NCBI GenBank assembly: GCA_035528065.1
Contig: DATKZH010000341.1
Location: forward strand, 1-64,000
Reading direction: 5' to 3'
DNA length: 64,000 nt
DNA from: DATKZH01 sp035528065
GTDB lineage: Bacteria > Planctomycetota > Planctomycetia > Pirellulales > Thermoguttaceae
This document shows, in pieces, positions 51,454 to 60,765 of the stretch. The translations under genes and the position numbers were made by a program. The notes under the pieces were generated by a model that saw only the letters and a list, made by a program, of their open reading frames with translations, was not told the origin of the DNA and made no database searches. How positions within the stretch are numbered: the stretch's first letter is position 1; each line of letters begins with the position of its first letter.

Positions 51454-52983
51454 ATGCTGAGTTGGACGAGAATACCGCGGTGGGGCCTCGCCATGACGTT
51501 CGGCGCGCTGCTTGTGGGCGGAACCGTGCAGAGGACTCGGGCCATCGCGGCTGAGGAGAAGCCGCAGCCGAAGATCACCTACCAGGAGCACGTGCGCCCG
51601 ATCTTCCGCGAGCACTGCTTCGCCTGCCACAACCAGAACAAGGCCGGAAACGACCTGGCCGTGGACAGTTACGAGCGATTGATGCAAGGCGGCGCAAGCG
51701 GCGAGATCGTCGAACCTGGCGACTTGGATAGCTCCTGGCTCTGGTCTCTGATCACCCACGAGGACGAGCCGGCCATGCCGCTGGGCCAGGACAAGTTGCC
51801 CGACGCGAAGCTCGAGGTCATTAAGCAGTGGATCCTCGGCGGGGCGCTGAAAGACTCGCGCGCGACGGCGCCGATGCGGAAGAAGCCGGCAATCAACCTG
51901 TTCCTTTCCGCGGGAGGGGCCAAGCCCGAGGGACCGGCCGTCATGCCCGAAGGCTTGCCGCGCCAGCCGGTGGTGCAAGCACCTCGCGCCGGTGCGGTGA
52001 CGGCCGTGGCATCGAGTCCGTGGGCACCGCTTCTGGCCGTCGCCGGTCAAAAGCAGATCGTGCTCTACCACAGCGAGAGCGGCGAGCTGTTGGGGATCCT
52101 CCCGTTCCCGGAAGGGATTCCGTACGTGCTCAGGTTCAGTCGTTCCGGGGCGCTGCGGTTGGCCGGGGGCGGCCGGGCCGCGATCCTGGGGCTGGTGGTC
52201 GTGTATGACGTCAAGCCCGGCAACCGTGTGTTCCAGGTGGGCGACGAGCTGGACTCCGTCCTCGCGGCCGACATCAACGAGAATCGCACGCTGATCGCCC
52301 TGGGAGGCCCGCAAAGAATCGTCCGCGTCTTCGCCACCGCCGATGGCTCCCAGCAGTGCGAGATCCGCAAGCACACCGACCGGATCTACGCCGTCGAGTT
52401 CAGCCCGGACGGCGTGCTGTTGGCCACCGCCGATCGAAGCGGCGGCCTCTGGGTCTGGGAGGCCGAGACGGGCCGGGAGTTCCACAACCTCCAAGGGCAC
52501 AAGGGGGGCGTCACCGACGTGAGCTGGCGGAGCGACTCCAACGTGCTGGCCAGCGCCAGTGAAGACGGCACGATCAAGCTGTGGGGCATGGAAGACGGCA
52601 AGCAACTGAAGAGTATCAACGCCCACGGGCAGGGAGTCACCTCAATCGATTTCACGCACGACGGCCGGCTCGTCTCCTGCGGGCGCGATCGAGTGGTCAA
52701 GGTCTGGGACACCGCCGGCAACCAGCAACGTGTTTTCGACCCCTTCGCCGACGTCGCCCTGGAAGTCGCCTTCAGCCACGACGGCAACCGCGTGGTGGCC
52801 GGCGATTGGATCGGCGAGATCCGCATCTGGAACACGGCCGACGGCAAGCAGGTCGGCACGCTCTCGTCGAACCCGGCGCCGCCGTCGACCGAGTGGCAGC
52901 GGTTTCAAGACGCTCTCGGGGCGGGTGTGCTGAAGCAAAACAGGCCGCTCTGTCAATTGTTGCCGACGGATAGCGCCGAGTAG
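51454..52983 (+). CDS. Cytochrome-type (PSCyt1) and WD40-repeat protein
   Basis: A 509-aa exported protein. A signal peptide (about 1-35) is followed by a planctomycete cytochrome-c-like domain with HVRPIFREHCFACHNQNKAG (CxxCH, about residue 55) up to about 140. A seven-bladed WD40 propeller follows: AVEFSPDGVLLATADRSG, GVTDVSWRSDSNVLASASED, SIDFTHDGRLVSCGRDR and others. It completes the DUF1501/DUF1549 module and may bind partner proteins. The C-terminus after TLSSNPAPP is short and irregular (EWQRFQDALGAGVLKQN). Homologues in my memory continue with a coiled-coil tail, so a 3' truncation is possible. ATG 51454 follows an AAGGGGGA sequence. Confidence 0.9.
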   Translation: MLSWTRIPRWGLAMTFGALLVGGTVQRTRAIAAEEKPQPKITYQEHVRPIFREHCFACHNQNKAGNDLAVDSYERLMQGGASGEIVEPGDLDSSWLWSLITHEDEPAMPLGQDKLPDAKLEVIKQWILGGALKDSRATAPMRKKPAINLFLSAGGAKPEGPAVMPEGLPRQPVVQAPRAGAVTAVASSPWAPLLAVAGQKQIVLYHSESGELLGILPFPEGIPYVLRFSRSGALRLAGGGRAAILGLVVVYDVKPGNRVFQVGDELDSVLAADINENRTLIALGGPQRIVRVFATADGSQQCEIRKHTDRIYAVEFSPDGVLLATADRSGGLWVWEAETGREFHNLQGHKGGVTDVSWRSDSNVLASASEDGTIKLWGMEDGKQLKSINAHGQGVTSIDFTHDGRLVSCGRDRVVKVWDTAGNQQRVFDPFADVALEVAFSHDGNRVVAGDWIGEIRIWNTADGKQVGTLSSNPAPPSTEWQRFQDALGAGVLKQNRPLCQLLPTDSAE

Positions 52984-53375
52984 CCCCGGCTAAAGGCTAG
53001 CTGTCCGATCTACCCATGGGTTTCGCGAGACGTCGCAGAATACCACCCTCTTGACACAGCGGTGGTGACCGACGAAACACCGCCAACGGGGGCTGCTGAT
53101 CGCCGCGCTCCTGGCGTGCGCGAGGTGCCTCAGAGCATCGTCTCAAAACTCGTCGATCGGGAGTTCTTAAGACGTGCCGCAATCCGAAGGTATCTTGACA
53201 TCGCGGCCAACTGGATCGCAGGTATCCGCCGCCGATGTGTTGTGCGTCTTGTCGGTCGAAGCGGGGCGAGTCCTGACCGTGGCTCGCTGCCTTGTCATCT
53301 TCATCTCCCGCTCCGGCAAGACCTCGACAACCGCCGATTTGAAGACGCGGACACTTAAATACTACCTATTGAGCC
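52984..53375. other. Intergenic region without a recognisable gene
   Basis: These 392 bp between the WD40 gene and the two-copy hairpin element have short open frames only. They may carry decayed sequence from the 3' part of the WD40 gene, but I cannot show this. Confidence 0.45.
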
Positions 53376-53460
53376 TTGCATAGCCAATGATCGGAGGGAT
53401 TCCACCGGAAGCCCGGGACCGAAAGGTCCGGTCCACGTCGGGTGATCATTGGCAATGCAA
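53376..53460. ncRNA. Candidate structured repeat, copy A
   Basis: An ~85-bp element with an outer inverted repeat TTGCATAGCCAATGATC (53376-53392) against GATCATTGGCAATGCAA (53444-53460), 16 of 17 paired. An inner hairpin GGACC-GAAA-GGTCC lies at 53416-53429. It lies 7 bp from the stop of the minus-strand isomerase-like gene. Copy B at 58225 has the same layout with different inner-stem bases. It could be an RNA element, a 3'-end processing hairpin or a non-autonomous repeat. Confidence 0.5.
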
Positions 53461-53467
53461 ACATCCA

Positions 53468-54937
53468 TTACCCACTTCTTGCCTCGAACATCTTCGAGAA
53501 GATGTCGTAGCATCGCGCGTCATCCGGCTCGCCGACGGAGAGAATCGGATGGCTTTCCAGGTAAACCGTGGTGATATCGTCCACCGGGATGTCGACGAGG
53601 ACACGCGTTGCGCATCCACCGGTCGGCGGACACGTCGGCGATTCGATGACCGTTCCGGTGTAGTACCGAATCTTGCTTTCCGAATACATCTTGGCCAGGA
53701 TGACCGGCGTCTTCGGCGTCCATTGCACGTCCAACGCGGGCGTTTTGGGCAGATGATGGAAAAAGGGGCGCACCTTGTATTCTTGAGCCGGTGCGCCGGG
53801 GCCGTTCAACTTGGTTGCGCAGGTGCAATGCGTGGCAAAATAGTGGTTGCGAACCTCATCGTACTCCGAGTTGTGCTCGAAGCCGGGGCGGCCGAAAAGG
53901 TAGCGGTTGAGCAACATGGTCATGGTCGCGGTGACGTCGTTCTCACAACCACAAGTGGCAGTCAAGTCGCCGTTGTTGATCGAGAAGCTCACGCACGGCT
54001 TGCGATGCTGAAGCATCAGGCAGTCAATCGTGATTCCGTCCGCGTCGTAGCGGTCCAGAAGCGTGCGAACGGCCTGGTGGGCGCGGAATGCCTCGACGAA
54101 ATATTGGTCCGTGACGTCCATGACTTCCACGGCATCGCGCTTGAATTGCATCGCGGCTGCCTTCATCGCTTCGTCCGGCTCGATCGAATCGAACAAGCCG
54201 TTGTATTCTCCGGCGGGGATGGAGACAACTTCCGTTCCCAGGCGACCGTACGTCGATTTCGTGACGTCGCTGTACTTCCCAACACGCAGCACTCGACTCT
54301 GAGCCAGCATCTTCTTCGCGTGGACGGCGCGGAGCGACCGGTCAATTTCTTCCCAGTTCTCGATCGAGTGGATGAAGTGCAGCCCCTTCGCGGTGGTCAG
54401 CTCAGCCGGCGGCAGATGGTGACTCGCACCGGTTGGAAGGTAGACAATCGCCGGAGCGTCGGTCCCGTAGGCAATCCTACGGCCTTTCTTGGCCGAGGCG
54501 CCTGAAAGGCAGAACACCAGCGTTGCGTCGGGAGCCGTCGGACCGGTTTCGGCAATATACCGGTCGACCTCGACGTCGGTCGTGAGCACCTTGGGGGCGA
54601 AGTCGATCTGCATCCCGATCCGCTTGCCCATCTCGCGGACTTTCTCCGTGAACTTCTGCTGCTGGTCCGCGTGACGATACTGGTTGCCCGGGTAGGGATG
54701 CCAGTGATGCTCTTGCCAGGACGCCTCCGCTTTCCCCTGGTCGCAATCTTCGGGCAACGGATACAGGAAAACCGCCTTCACCACGGCCGGCCTTTTCTCA
54801 CGCTTGGCTGCGTCTGCGGTTTCTACTTCTGCATCTTCGCCCGCACGGAGCAACGAAGTAGACAGAAGTGACGCTGCAAGAGAGCCGCCTACCATGAACT
54901 GGCGACGACTCAAGCCTCGGAAACATGAGTCACACAT
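53468..54937 (-). CDS. Tat-exported L-fucose/arabinose-isomerase-like protein
   Basis: A 489-aa protein. Twin-arginine signal: LSRRQFMVGGSLAASLL (residues about 9-25). The mature part has two halves resembling the L-fucose isomerase / L-arabinose isomerase fold. The N-terminal half has a Rossmann-like pattern; the C-terminal half contains GITIDCLMLQHRKPCVSFSI, GCENDVTATMTMLLNRYLFG and a GTVIESPTCPPTGGCATRVL region matching the C-terminal barrel-like domain. The exported location is odd for a sugar isomerase, so it may be a glycan- or sugar-binding derivative. ATG 54937 begins the signal; upstream in-frame residues are not expected to be translated. A structured repeat lies 7 bp past the stop. 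Confidence 0.6.
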   Translation of the reverse strand: MCDSCFRGLSRRQFMVGGSLAASLLSTSLLRAGEDAEVETADAAKREKRPAVVKAVFLYPLPEDCDQGKAEASWQEHHWHPYPGNQYRHADQQQKFTEKVREMGKRIGMQIDFAPKVLTTDVEVDRYIAETGPTAPDATLVFCLSGASAKKGRRIAYGTDAPAIVYLPTGASHHLPPAELTTAKGLHFIHSIENWEEIDRSLRAVHAKKMLAQSRVLRVGKYSDVTKSTYGRLGTEVVSIPAGEYNGLFDSIEPDEAMKAAAMQFKRDAVEVMDVTDQYFVEAFRAHQAVRTLLDRYDADGITIDCLMLQHRKPCVSFSINNGDLTATCGCENDVTATMTMLLNRYLFGRPGFEHNSEYDEVRNHYFATHCTCATKLNGPGAPAQEYKVRPFFHHLPKTPALDVQWTPKTPVILAKMYSESKIRYYTGTVIESPTCPPTGGCATRVLVDIPVDDITTVYLESHPILSVGEPDDARCYDIFSKMFEARSG

Positions 54938-55425
54938 AAGAACGACCCCATCTGCTACTGGTGTCAGGATTTGGCAATAACGTGGAAGACACCTTCTCCA
55001 ACATTTCCCATTTGCTCTCCGCCCGGACCCGATCCGGAGCGACCGTGCTGACCATCTTATCACGGCGCCCCTCCATGTCGAACGACCCTGCTTGCTACAC
55101 TCCTCAGAGGGGTGCGGTCTTGCCGCGGTGGCTCATCGGACTCTTGCCCCCGATGACACCGGAGCCACACCGGTTCGTGACACAGGGGATGCGAAAGCCC
55201 TCACTCCGCTACACCCGCGACCGAACGCCCAACGTTGTGTCGACCAAAGGCCCTACCGGACGGGCGGATTCTGGAGCTTCGCAGTACGCGGCTTCGGTCA
55301 ATCCTCCCGCCGAACCCGCCCAGCCAATCGGCACGCCTCCCGCCCAGCCTCGGTCTGCGTCCGCCCTTGGGCCGAGATTGTGCGCGCGTGCCGGCGATGC
55401 CCCCATGGACCACTCAGAGTGGACG
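54938..55425. other. Intergenic region without a recognisable gene
   Basis: These 488 bp between the isomerase-like gene and the ferredoxin gene (both minus strand) hold only short, mutually overlapping frames. The isomerase promoter should lie in the part near 54940-55060. No repeat or hairpin stood out. Confidence 0.45.
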
Positions 55426-55875
55426 CTAGTCCGCCTCCGTGAGCGGGCGTTGCATGATCAGATACTCCTTGACGATCTTGCCGCCGACAAGATGTTCCGT
55501 GATGATCCGCTCCAATACCGGAGGATCACAGCGACCGTACCACGCACCCTCCGGATAGACGACGGCCACCGGGCCGCCGATGCAGATCCGCAGGCAGTTG
55601 GCTTTCGTGCGATAGACTCCGCCGGCCCCCGTCAAGCCCAGTTCGTCCAGCCGGCGCTTCAGGTAGTGCCAGGCTTCGAGCGACTGTTCTCTGCTGGAGC
55701 ATTTCGGATTGGCCTGGTCGCAGCAGAGGAGAATGTGGCGTCGAATGCCGGGGATGCCCCTGGTTTGAGCCACACGACGTTGCCTGGCAAGCGTCTCGGC
55801 GAGTTCGCTCGACTCTTCCATCAGAAATACCTCGTCCTTGGCGGGCCGTCCGGAGAACCAGTCCCGTAGTCCCAT
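55426..55875 (-). CDS. Thioredoxin-like [2Fe-2S] ferredoxin
   Basis: A 149-aa protein of the thioredoxin-like 2Fe-2S ferredoxin family. The N-terminal ~45 residues are extra (MGLRDWFSGRPAKDE...). The fold starts HILLCCDQANPKC and includes LKRRLDELGL and the second Cys pair ANCLRICIGGPVAVVYPEG, ending in IITEHLVGGKIV. Four cluster-ligand candidates are present. It should transfer electrons in the cytoplasm; the partner is unknown. ATG 55875 is preferred because GGAG lies 9 nt upstream; the TTG at 55896 is an alternative. Confidence 0.88.
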   Translation of the reverse strand: MGLRDWFSGRPAKDEVFLMEESSELAETLARQRRVAQTRGIPGIRRHILLCCDQANPKCSSREQSLEAWHYLKRRLDELGLTGAGGVYRTKANCLRICIGGPVAVVYPEGAWYGRCDPPVLERIITEHLVGGKIVKEYLIMQRPLTEAD

Positions 55876-56114
55876 TGAAACAAGCTCCGCGGACAAGAAA
55901 ATCAGTCGTCAGCGGCCAGGATAGCGGGAGCCGGAGCGGGCATCAACGGGTTGACACCGGAAGCCATCAGTGGACACTGGCAGCAAATGGCAAAAGCGCT
56001 CGAAGGGAGATGGGCCGAGCGGACTGTTTCAGGCGTACCTCGGACTGATGGTCAAGAGACCGGGCCAGATTGCAGCCGAGCAACACCTCAGCGATTGTGG
56101 ATAGGAGCCAAGTC

Positions 56115-58220
56115 TTGAACGGACAACTGCTGTTGACGCTGCTGGCGGGCGTGGTGCCATGTGGAGAGCACGTCGCTGCCACGGATTGGCAGGCGGCCGA
56201 TCAGCCGGACCTGAAGGACCAGCTCGTCAAGGCACCAACGCTCAAGCCTGAATCGCTTGCAGCTCCGGCCCGAGGCGTGACGAGCTGGACGTTTCAACTC
56301 ATCCCCAACCCCGACGGCAAGACGTACGACGCGTTGCAGTGGTACTTCAAGTCCTACTCGGGGCCTACTTGGCTCTATGCCTGCGACCTCGGCACGGGGG
56401 ACGTGAAAAAACAGCGATTTCCCGACCGCCGGCAGATCCACATGCACGGCGGCGTGCTCGCGCCTGACGGCAAGTACTATATCGTCACGCCCGACTGGAA
56501 CGCGGGGATGAACCTCTTCGTGTACGACCCGGCCACCAACCTGCTTGAGGACCGCGGCATCTTGGTGCCCAACCTGGTCGGCGAAACGCGACGGCTGACG
56601 CTGGGGCCCGACGGTCTCATCTACGGTACGGGCAACTACCGCGACCCCAACAAGGCGGGTGCCTATTGCTACGATTGGAGGACGGACAAGCTGGTGCGAG
56701 ACTACGGTCCCGTTGGGCCCGACCACGCGCCTCACGGGGCCTGGGGCTACTGGATCGGCGTCGACGACCAGTACCTCTACGTGGCCAGCGGCAAGATCCC
56801 CTGGTATCTCGTGGCCGTCAACATCAAGACCGGCGAAGAGAAGTTGCTGGCGCAAACGAAGCCCGGCGGCAACATCTCCGTCTCGCCGATGAACGGTGGG
56901 GCACGGGCCACGGTGCAGCGTGAGCCGGAGGCACGTCAGGAACACTTCTGGCTCTACCGCGGTGAAATGATTCCGAAAACCGACAACGACCCGCCCTGGA
57001 CGTCGTTCCAGTCGCCGTGGGATGAAGCTCCGCCGAAGCCGGAGGTCTACCGTGGGCAAGTGGACCCGGCGGAAGGGAAGGCGTATCTCTGGTGGCGCTC
57101 CGCCGAGGACGCCGCGCGGACGCCCAAGCCTGTACGCCCGGAGGCGAAGCCGGAGGATCTGGGCTGGAGGTGCTTGGAGCTGCCGGACGTGGAGACCTAT
57201 CCACTCGCGATTCACCGCCTGGTTCCGCTGCCGGACGGCCGCCTGTTCGGCACGGCCCAGGCTTACAGCGGCCGCTTCCTCTTCGATCCCAAGACCGGTC
57301 AAGGGACTCCGCTCGGCAACGGCGGCCCGAGCATCTACGCCTTGGCCGTGTTCGGCGACAAGCTCTACTGGAGCGGCTATCCGAGCGGGCCGGTCGACCA
57401 GTTCGATCCCTCACGTCCGTGGACGCTGCTCAAAGGGGGGCCGCCCGGCCAAGAGCCGCCCGACATCAAGTCCCCCCAGAGCAACCCTCGCCGCGTGGTC
57501 GACTCGCTTTTCAAAGAGACTCGCGTCAAGAAGGTGTTCAGCGCCGTGGTTGGCGCTGACCGGCGCCTTTACCTCGGCGGCGCCGGCATCCGCGACTATG
57601 CCGGCGGCAGCTTGGCGTGGCTCGATCCCGAGTCCGGTGAGTTCGGCGGTATGTGGCGACCGTTCAGCGGCTATCGCATCTACTGGCTCACCACGGCGCT
57701 CGACCGTCGCTACATTGTCGCGTCCACCGAGACGGCGACGGATGAGCTGAAGGGCGATGTTCGGCCGGAGAGCGGGAAGCTCTTCGTGTGGGACACGGAG
57801 GAGGAGAAGATCGTGCGCGACTTCGTGCCCGTGCCGAATGCGCCCAAAGCGGGGCCCGTGGTCGAGGTTGCGCCCGGGCTGCTGCTCGGTACGACGGAAG
57901 ACCCCGACGTGGACGACGGCGGACTCCTGTACGGCGCCGACGTCCGTACCGGCGAAGTCCTTTTCACGAAGAAGCTGCCCGATACGCTACGGTTCGTTTG
58001 GGGGCATGGCACCACACAATGGGATTATGTCAAAGGGCCGGACGGAAACGTTTACACGTACCTCGGCAACGTGCTGGTCCGAATCCGTCCTGCCAACGCG
58101 AAGATTGAGATTTTGGGCCGGCTGGGCCGCCCCGGACGCTTGTGCTTCGTGGGTAACGATTTGTACCTTGCCGGTGACGAGCCGGTCCGGCGGCTGACGG
58201 GTATCGCAGAGAATTATTGA
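56115..58220 (+). CDS. Exported beta-propeller protein, function unknown
   Basis: A 701-aa protein that probably starts at TTG 56115, where AGGAG (56103-56107) lies 7 nt upstream and a signal peptide follows (NGQLLLTLLAGVVPCGEHVAA). The frame runs upstream to another TTG (56070) without a ribosome binding site. The mature part consists of repeated four-stranded units with D-x-DGK-like and GPDGLIYGTGNY-type turns (HMHGGVLAPDGKYYIVTPDW, YALAVFGDKLYWSGYP, VVGADRRLYLGGAGIRDYAG, KGPDGNVYTYLGN), as in seven-bladed propellers of the SMP-30/quinoprotein-like kind. No catalytic motif was identified. A structured repeat lies 4 bp after the stop. Confidence 0.72.
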   Translation: MNGQLLLTLLAGVVPCGEHVAATDWQAADQPDLKDQLVKAPTLKPESLAAPARGVTSWTFQLIPNPDGKTYDALQWYFKSYSGPTWLYACDLGTGDVKKQRFPDRRQIHMHGGVLAPDGKYYIVTPDWNAGMNLFVYDPATNLLEDRGILVPNLVGETRRLTLGPDGLIYGTGNYRDPNKAGAYCYDWRTDKLVRDYGPVGPDHAPHGAWGYWIGVDDQYLYVASGKIPWYLVAVNIKTGEEKLLAQTKPGGNISVSPMNGGARATVQREPEARQEHFWLYRGEMIPKTDNDPPWTSFQSPWDEAPPKPEVYRGQVDPAEGKAYLWWRSAEDAARTPKPVRPEAKPEDLGWRCLELPDVETYPLAIHRLVPLPDGRLFGTAQAYSGRFLFDPKTGQGTPLGNGGPSIYALAVFGDKLYWSGYPSGPVDQFDPSRPWTLLKGGPPGQEPPDIKSPQSNPRRVVDSLFKETRVKKVFSAVVGADRRLYLGGAGIRDYAGGSLAWLDPESGEFGGMWRPFSGYRIYWLTTALDRRYIVASTETATDELKGDVRPESGKLFVWDTEEEKIVRDFVPVPNAPKAGPVVEVAPGLLLGTTEDPDVDDGGLLYGADVRTGEVLFTKKLPDTLRFVWGHGTTQWDYVKGPDGNVYTYLGNVLVRIRPANAKIEILGRLGRPGRLCFVGNDLYLAGDEPVRRLTGIAENY

Positions 58221-58224
58221 CGCC

Positions 58225-58308
58225 TGCATAGCCAATGAACGGAGGACGACCAACGGGAGCCCGGTTTTCCGGGCATTCCGGTTTACCCCACCGATCATTG
58301 ACAATTCA
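58225..58308. ncRNA. Candidate structured repeat, copy B
   Basis: An 84-bp element with the same layout as copy A. The outer arms are TGCATAGCCAATGAAC (58225-58240) and GATCATTGACAATTCA (58293-58308), with 12 of 16 paired. The inner hairpin GCCCGG-TTTT-CCGGGC is at 58259-58274. It starts 4 bp after the stop of the propeller gene. The shared G/A-GAGCCCGG stretch before the inner stem supports relatedness to copy A. Confidence 0.5.
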
Positions 58309-58673
58309 ACTTCCCGGTTTCCACTTCGAAAACCGAGGGCCGCCGCGCAGCGCGGCCCGACAAATCGGGAGTTTATTCCTCGGTGCAAGCATCACGCCCC
58401 GGACCACGGATTTTCCGAACCCAAATGAACAATCCGGGCTAGTGCTCGAACGGCCTCGGCGCGCTCGCGGGGGGCCTCGGCCGGTTCTTCGAGCGGCGGG
58501 ACGAGCTCCGCAGTTGCCAAACCGGCAATCGGGCCTGAGGCTCAGGGCAGATAGCTCACCCCCGGACTGACCAGAGGCTCGACGCGGCCGCTTCCCATGC
58601 GGTGAACCGCCGGCGTCGTCACCGATTCGCCCATCAGCGCACTGCGGCTGATCAACCTGATTCGAGTGAATCG
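58309..58673. other. Convergent intergenic region
   Basis: The remainder of the gap between the plus-strand propeller gene and the minus-strand TPR gene. It contains a hairpin GGGCCGC...GCGGCCC around 58337-58360 and nothing that looks coding. Confidence 0.5.
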
Positions 58674-59876
58674 TCAGGGCCGATAGGAGTCGTATTGTTG
58701 GGGGGGCACCGGCGGAAGGGGACTGACCATCGGGATCCCGGTGCGGCTCGTCGCCCTGCCTTGCGTCGGCCAGCCGATCGACGTGGGCGGCGGCAGCGGC
58801 GCAACGTTGGAGAATCCCGGTCGGGCGGGAGGCTGGCCGGGTGCCGGCGCCTCGACGGTCGGTCGTGGCCCCTCGACGTTTGGTCGGTCGGGCATGGGCG
58901 GAAGCCGGCTCTCGGAAGGCTGGTATGCCCAGGGGCGTGATTTCTCTCCAAGCATTGGGCGCTGCGGAGCGATCGGGACCGCGGCGCTACGCGGGGCCTC
59001 AAGCTCGCGTTGAGACAGAATCGGATCGCTCGGGGCGGCCCGGAACACGACGTCGGGCTGTCTTTCGGAAGCGATTCGAGGTGCCGACTCGGCGATCGAG
59101 GCCGGCTCGCGTCCCAGCTTGGCGAGCCAGAGTCGGGCCTCTGCCAAAGCAGGGTCCTTCTCCAGCGCCTTGGCGAAATGCGCCGCCGCAGCCTCCGAAT
59201 CGCCCTTCTTCTGGAGGATGTATCCGACGTTGTAGTGGGCCACGGCCTCCTCTTGCACCGCCATCAAGTGCGACACGGCGGCGTCGACCTTGCCGGTCTC
59301 CACCAGCACCATCGCCATGTTATTGCGATACAGCCACTTCTTCGGGTCCATTTTGATCGCTTGTCCCAGAGCACTCATCGACTCGCTGAACTTCCGCTGC
59401 CGGGCGAGGCACAAGCCGAGGTCGTTGAAGATCGAGGCGTTCTTCGGATGGGCCTTGGCAGCCCGTTGGTAGAGCTGCGTTGCCTCGGCCATCTGGCCTT
59501 GCCGGTCTTTGAGGCGGGCGTAGCCCACCAGGGCGTCGGCGTGCCGCGAATCGATCTGAAGAGCCTTCTGATAGAGCCCCTCGGCTTCCGCGGTCTTGCC
59601 CGACTGTTCCGACAACCGCGCCGCGGCCACGTACAAATCGGGGCTCGGCTTCGCCTTGGTCGCCAGCGAGATCGGGTCCGCCGCGGGCTCGACGCTCGTC
59701 GACCCGGCCACCTTGGCGGAGAATTCCGCCGGGCTGAGGAGCCTCGCACCCGAATCACCCTTTCCCCAGGGAAGACTGAAACCGGCACCGTCCGAACCCG
59801 GTGCAAGACTGCAGCCCCCGACGAACATGACGAGGGCCAAGGCAATCGCCGGGAGTTTGAATGAGGCCTCTTGCAC
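58674..59876 (-). CDS. TPR lipoprotein with Pro-rich tail
   Basis: A 400-aa lipoprotein. GTG 59876 was chosen because GGAGGA (within 59882-59888) lies 6 nt upstream and the following residues form a lipoprotein signal with lipobox MFVGGC (Cys22). Residues about 75-270 are TPRs (AEAEGLYQKALQIDSRHADA, AEATQLYQRAAKAHPKNAS, AAAHFAKALEKDPALAEARL). The C-terminal ~130 residues are disordered and Pro/Arg-rich, ending PLPPVPPQQYDSYRP. This layout is known to me from other planctomycete TPR lipoproteins; a scaffold role in the envelope is likely. Confidence 0.82.
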   Translation of the reverse strand: MQEASFKLPAIALALVMFVGGCSLAPGSDGAGFSLPWGKGDSGARLLSPAEFSAKVAGSTSVEPAADPISLATKAKPSPDLYVAAARLSEQSGKTAEAEGLYQKALQIDSRHADALVGYARLKDRQGQMAEATQLYQRAAKAHPKNASIFNDLGLCLARQRKFSESMSALGQAIKMDPKKWLYRNNMAMVLVETGKVDAAVSHLMAVQEEAVAHYNVGYILQKKGDSEAAAAHFAKALEKDPALAEARLWLAKLGREPASIAESAPRIASERQPDVVFRAAPSDPILSQRELEAPRSAAVPIAPQRPMLGEKSRPWAYQPSESRLPPMPDRPNVEGPRPTVEAPAPGQPPARPGFSNVAPLPPPTSIGWPTQGRATSRTGIPMVSPLPPVPPQQYDSYRP

Positions 59877-60201
59877 CTGCAATCCTCCGTGATCCGAGCC
59901 TCCCCCGAACATCCACTCGTCCGTGAGGTCCTCGCCGGGGGGGTAGTTTCGAGAGTTGGACGCAGAATCTCGCTTATATCTAAAGATCGACCACGGGCCG
60001 GACGGTCCTGCACCGCAACTGAGAAATTGAAGGGATTCGGCTGACTCTAGCGGTTGTAGCGGTCGTCCAAAAGGGCGGTCCGCAGGGAAGCCGTCCCGAC
60101 GCCGGGCGACGGGTGCACGCCGCGCGATCCCTCGGCTTGACGCAAAGCCAATACCCAACGCCGGTTGCAAAGATTGGCTACGCCGACGCGTGGTTGGCGT
60201 C
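59877..60201. other. Upstream region of the TPR lipoprotein gene
   Basis: A 325-bp gap between two minus-strand genes. No gene is recognised. It should hold the promoter of the lipoprotein gene; an AT-richer stretch at about 59945-59990 is the best candidate region. Confidence 0.45.
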
Positions 60202-60765
60202 TCACTCCGACGACTCGCCGCCACCACCAGCCGACGGGAGTCGAGGCTCGGGGGCCGAATCGAGCGACTTGCGGTCGATCATGTCGACGCGGGCCGCGGG
60301 CCAGCCCGTCGTATCCACGTTCGTCTCCAGCACCGCCGGCAGTTGCCCGTCCTCGGCGAATCGGACTCCATACTCCTGGACCGCGGCGATCCTCGCGGCG
60401 GTGTCATCGGGCGAGTCGGCCTGGCGAACGTAGATGGTCCGGTGCTGTCGCGGGGCCTGGGTCATGATCCAGCGGACCTTCAGTTCACCCGACCGGTTCA
60501 GGGTGGCCGTCCCTTCTTCGAAGTGATGGTCTGCCACAAGGTTCTGGCGTCGCCAGCCGTTGTTGACCATCACCACGAACGGCGCTCGGACGGCTACGCG
60601 GTCGGGGCCGAGGAAGGGCTCCGGCCAGCAATTGTTCCGCTTCCAATCACGAGCCACGCTGTGCCAGAAAGCCTGCCAGGCGGAACACTGCTGCGCCTCC
60701 GCCGGAACCGCCTGAGCGAACACGGCCAGCACCACCAAACCCATGAGTACGCGGCGAACCATCAT
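60202..60765 (-). CDS. Exported conserved hypothetical protein
   Basis: A 187-aa protein with a Sec signal (residues about 1-25, ending AEAQQ). The mature part starts CSAWQAFWHSVARDWKRNNC and continues WPEPFLGPDRVAVRAPFVVM, VNNGWRRQNL, VRWIMTQAPRQHRTIYV and PRLPSAGGGGE. I recall this pattern from many planctomycetes; the RWIMTQAP...RTIYV part resembles OmpA-like peptidoglycan-binding folds, but distantly. Two tandem ATGs (60765, 60762) follow GGAAGGA; spacing favours the second. The C-terminus is Ser/Gly-rich. Confidence 0.72.
   Translation of the reverse strand: MMVRRVLMGLVVLAVFAQAVPAEAQQCSAWQAFWHSVARDWKRNNCWPEPFLGPDRVAVRAPFVVMVNNGWRRQNLVADHHFEEGTATLNRSGELKVRWIMTQAPRQHRTIYVRQADSPDDTAARIAAVQEYGVRFAEDGQLPAVLETNVDTTGWPAARVDMIDRKSLDSAPEPRLPSAGGGGESSE

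Noticed and set aside
52984..53375. Short plus-strand frames after the WD40 gene
   Set aside because: They are below 100 codons, without ribosome binding sites or similarity, in a region that may be decayed.
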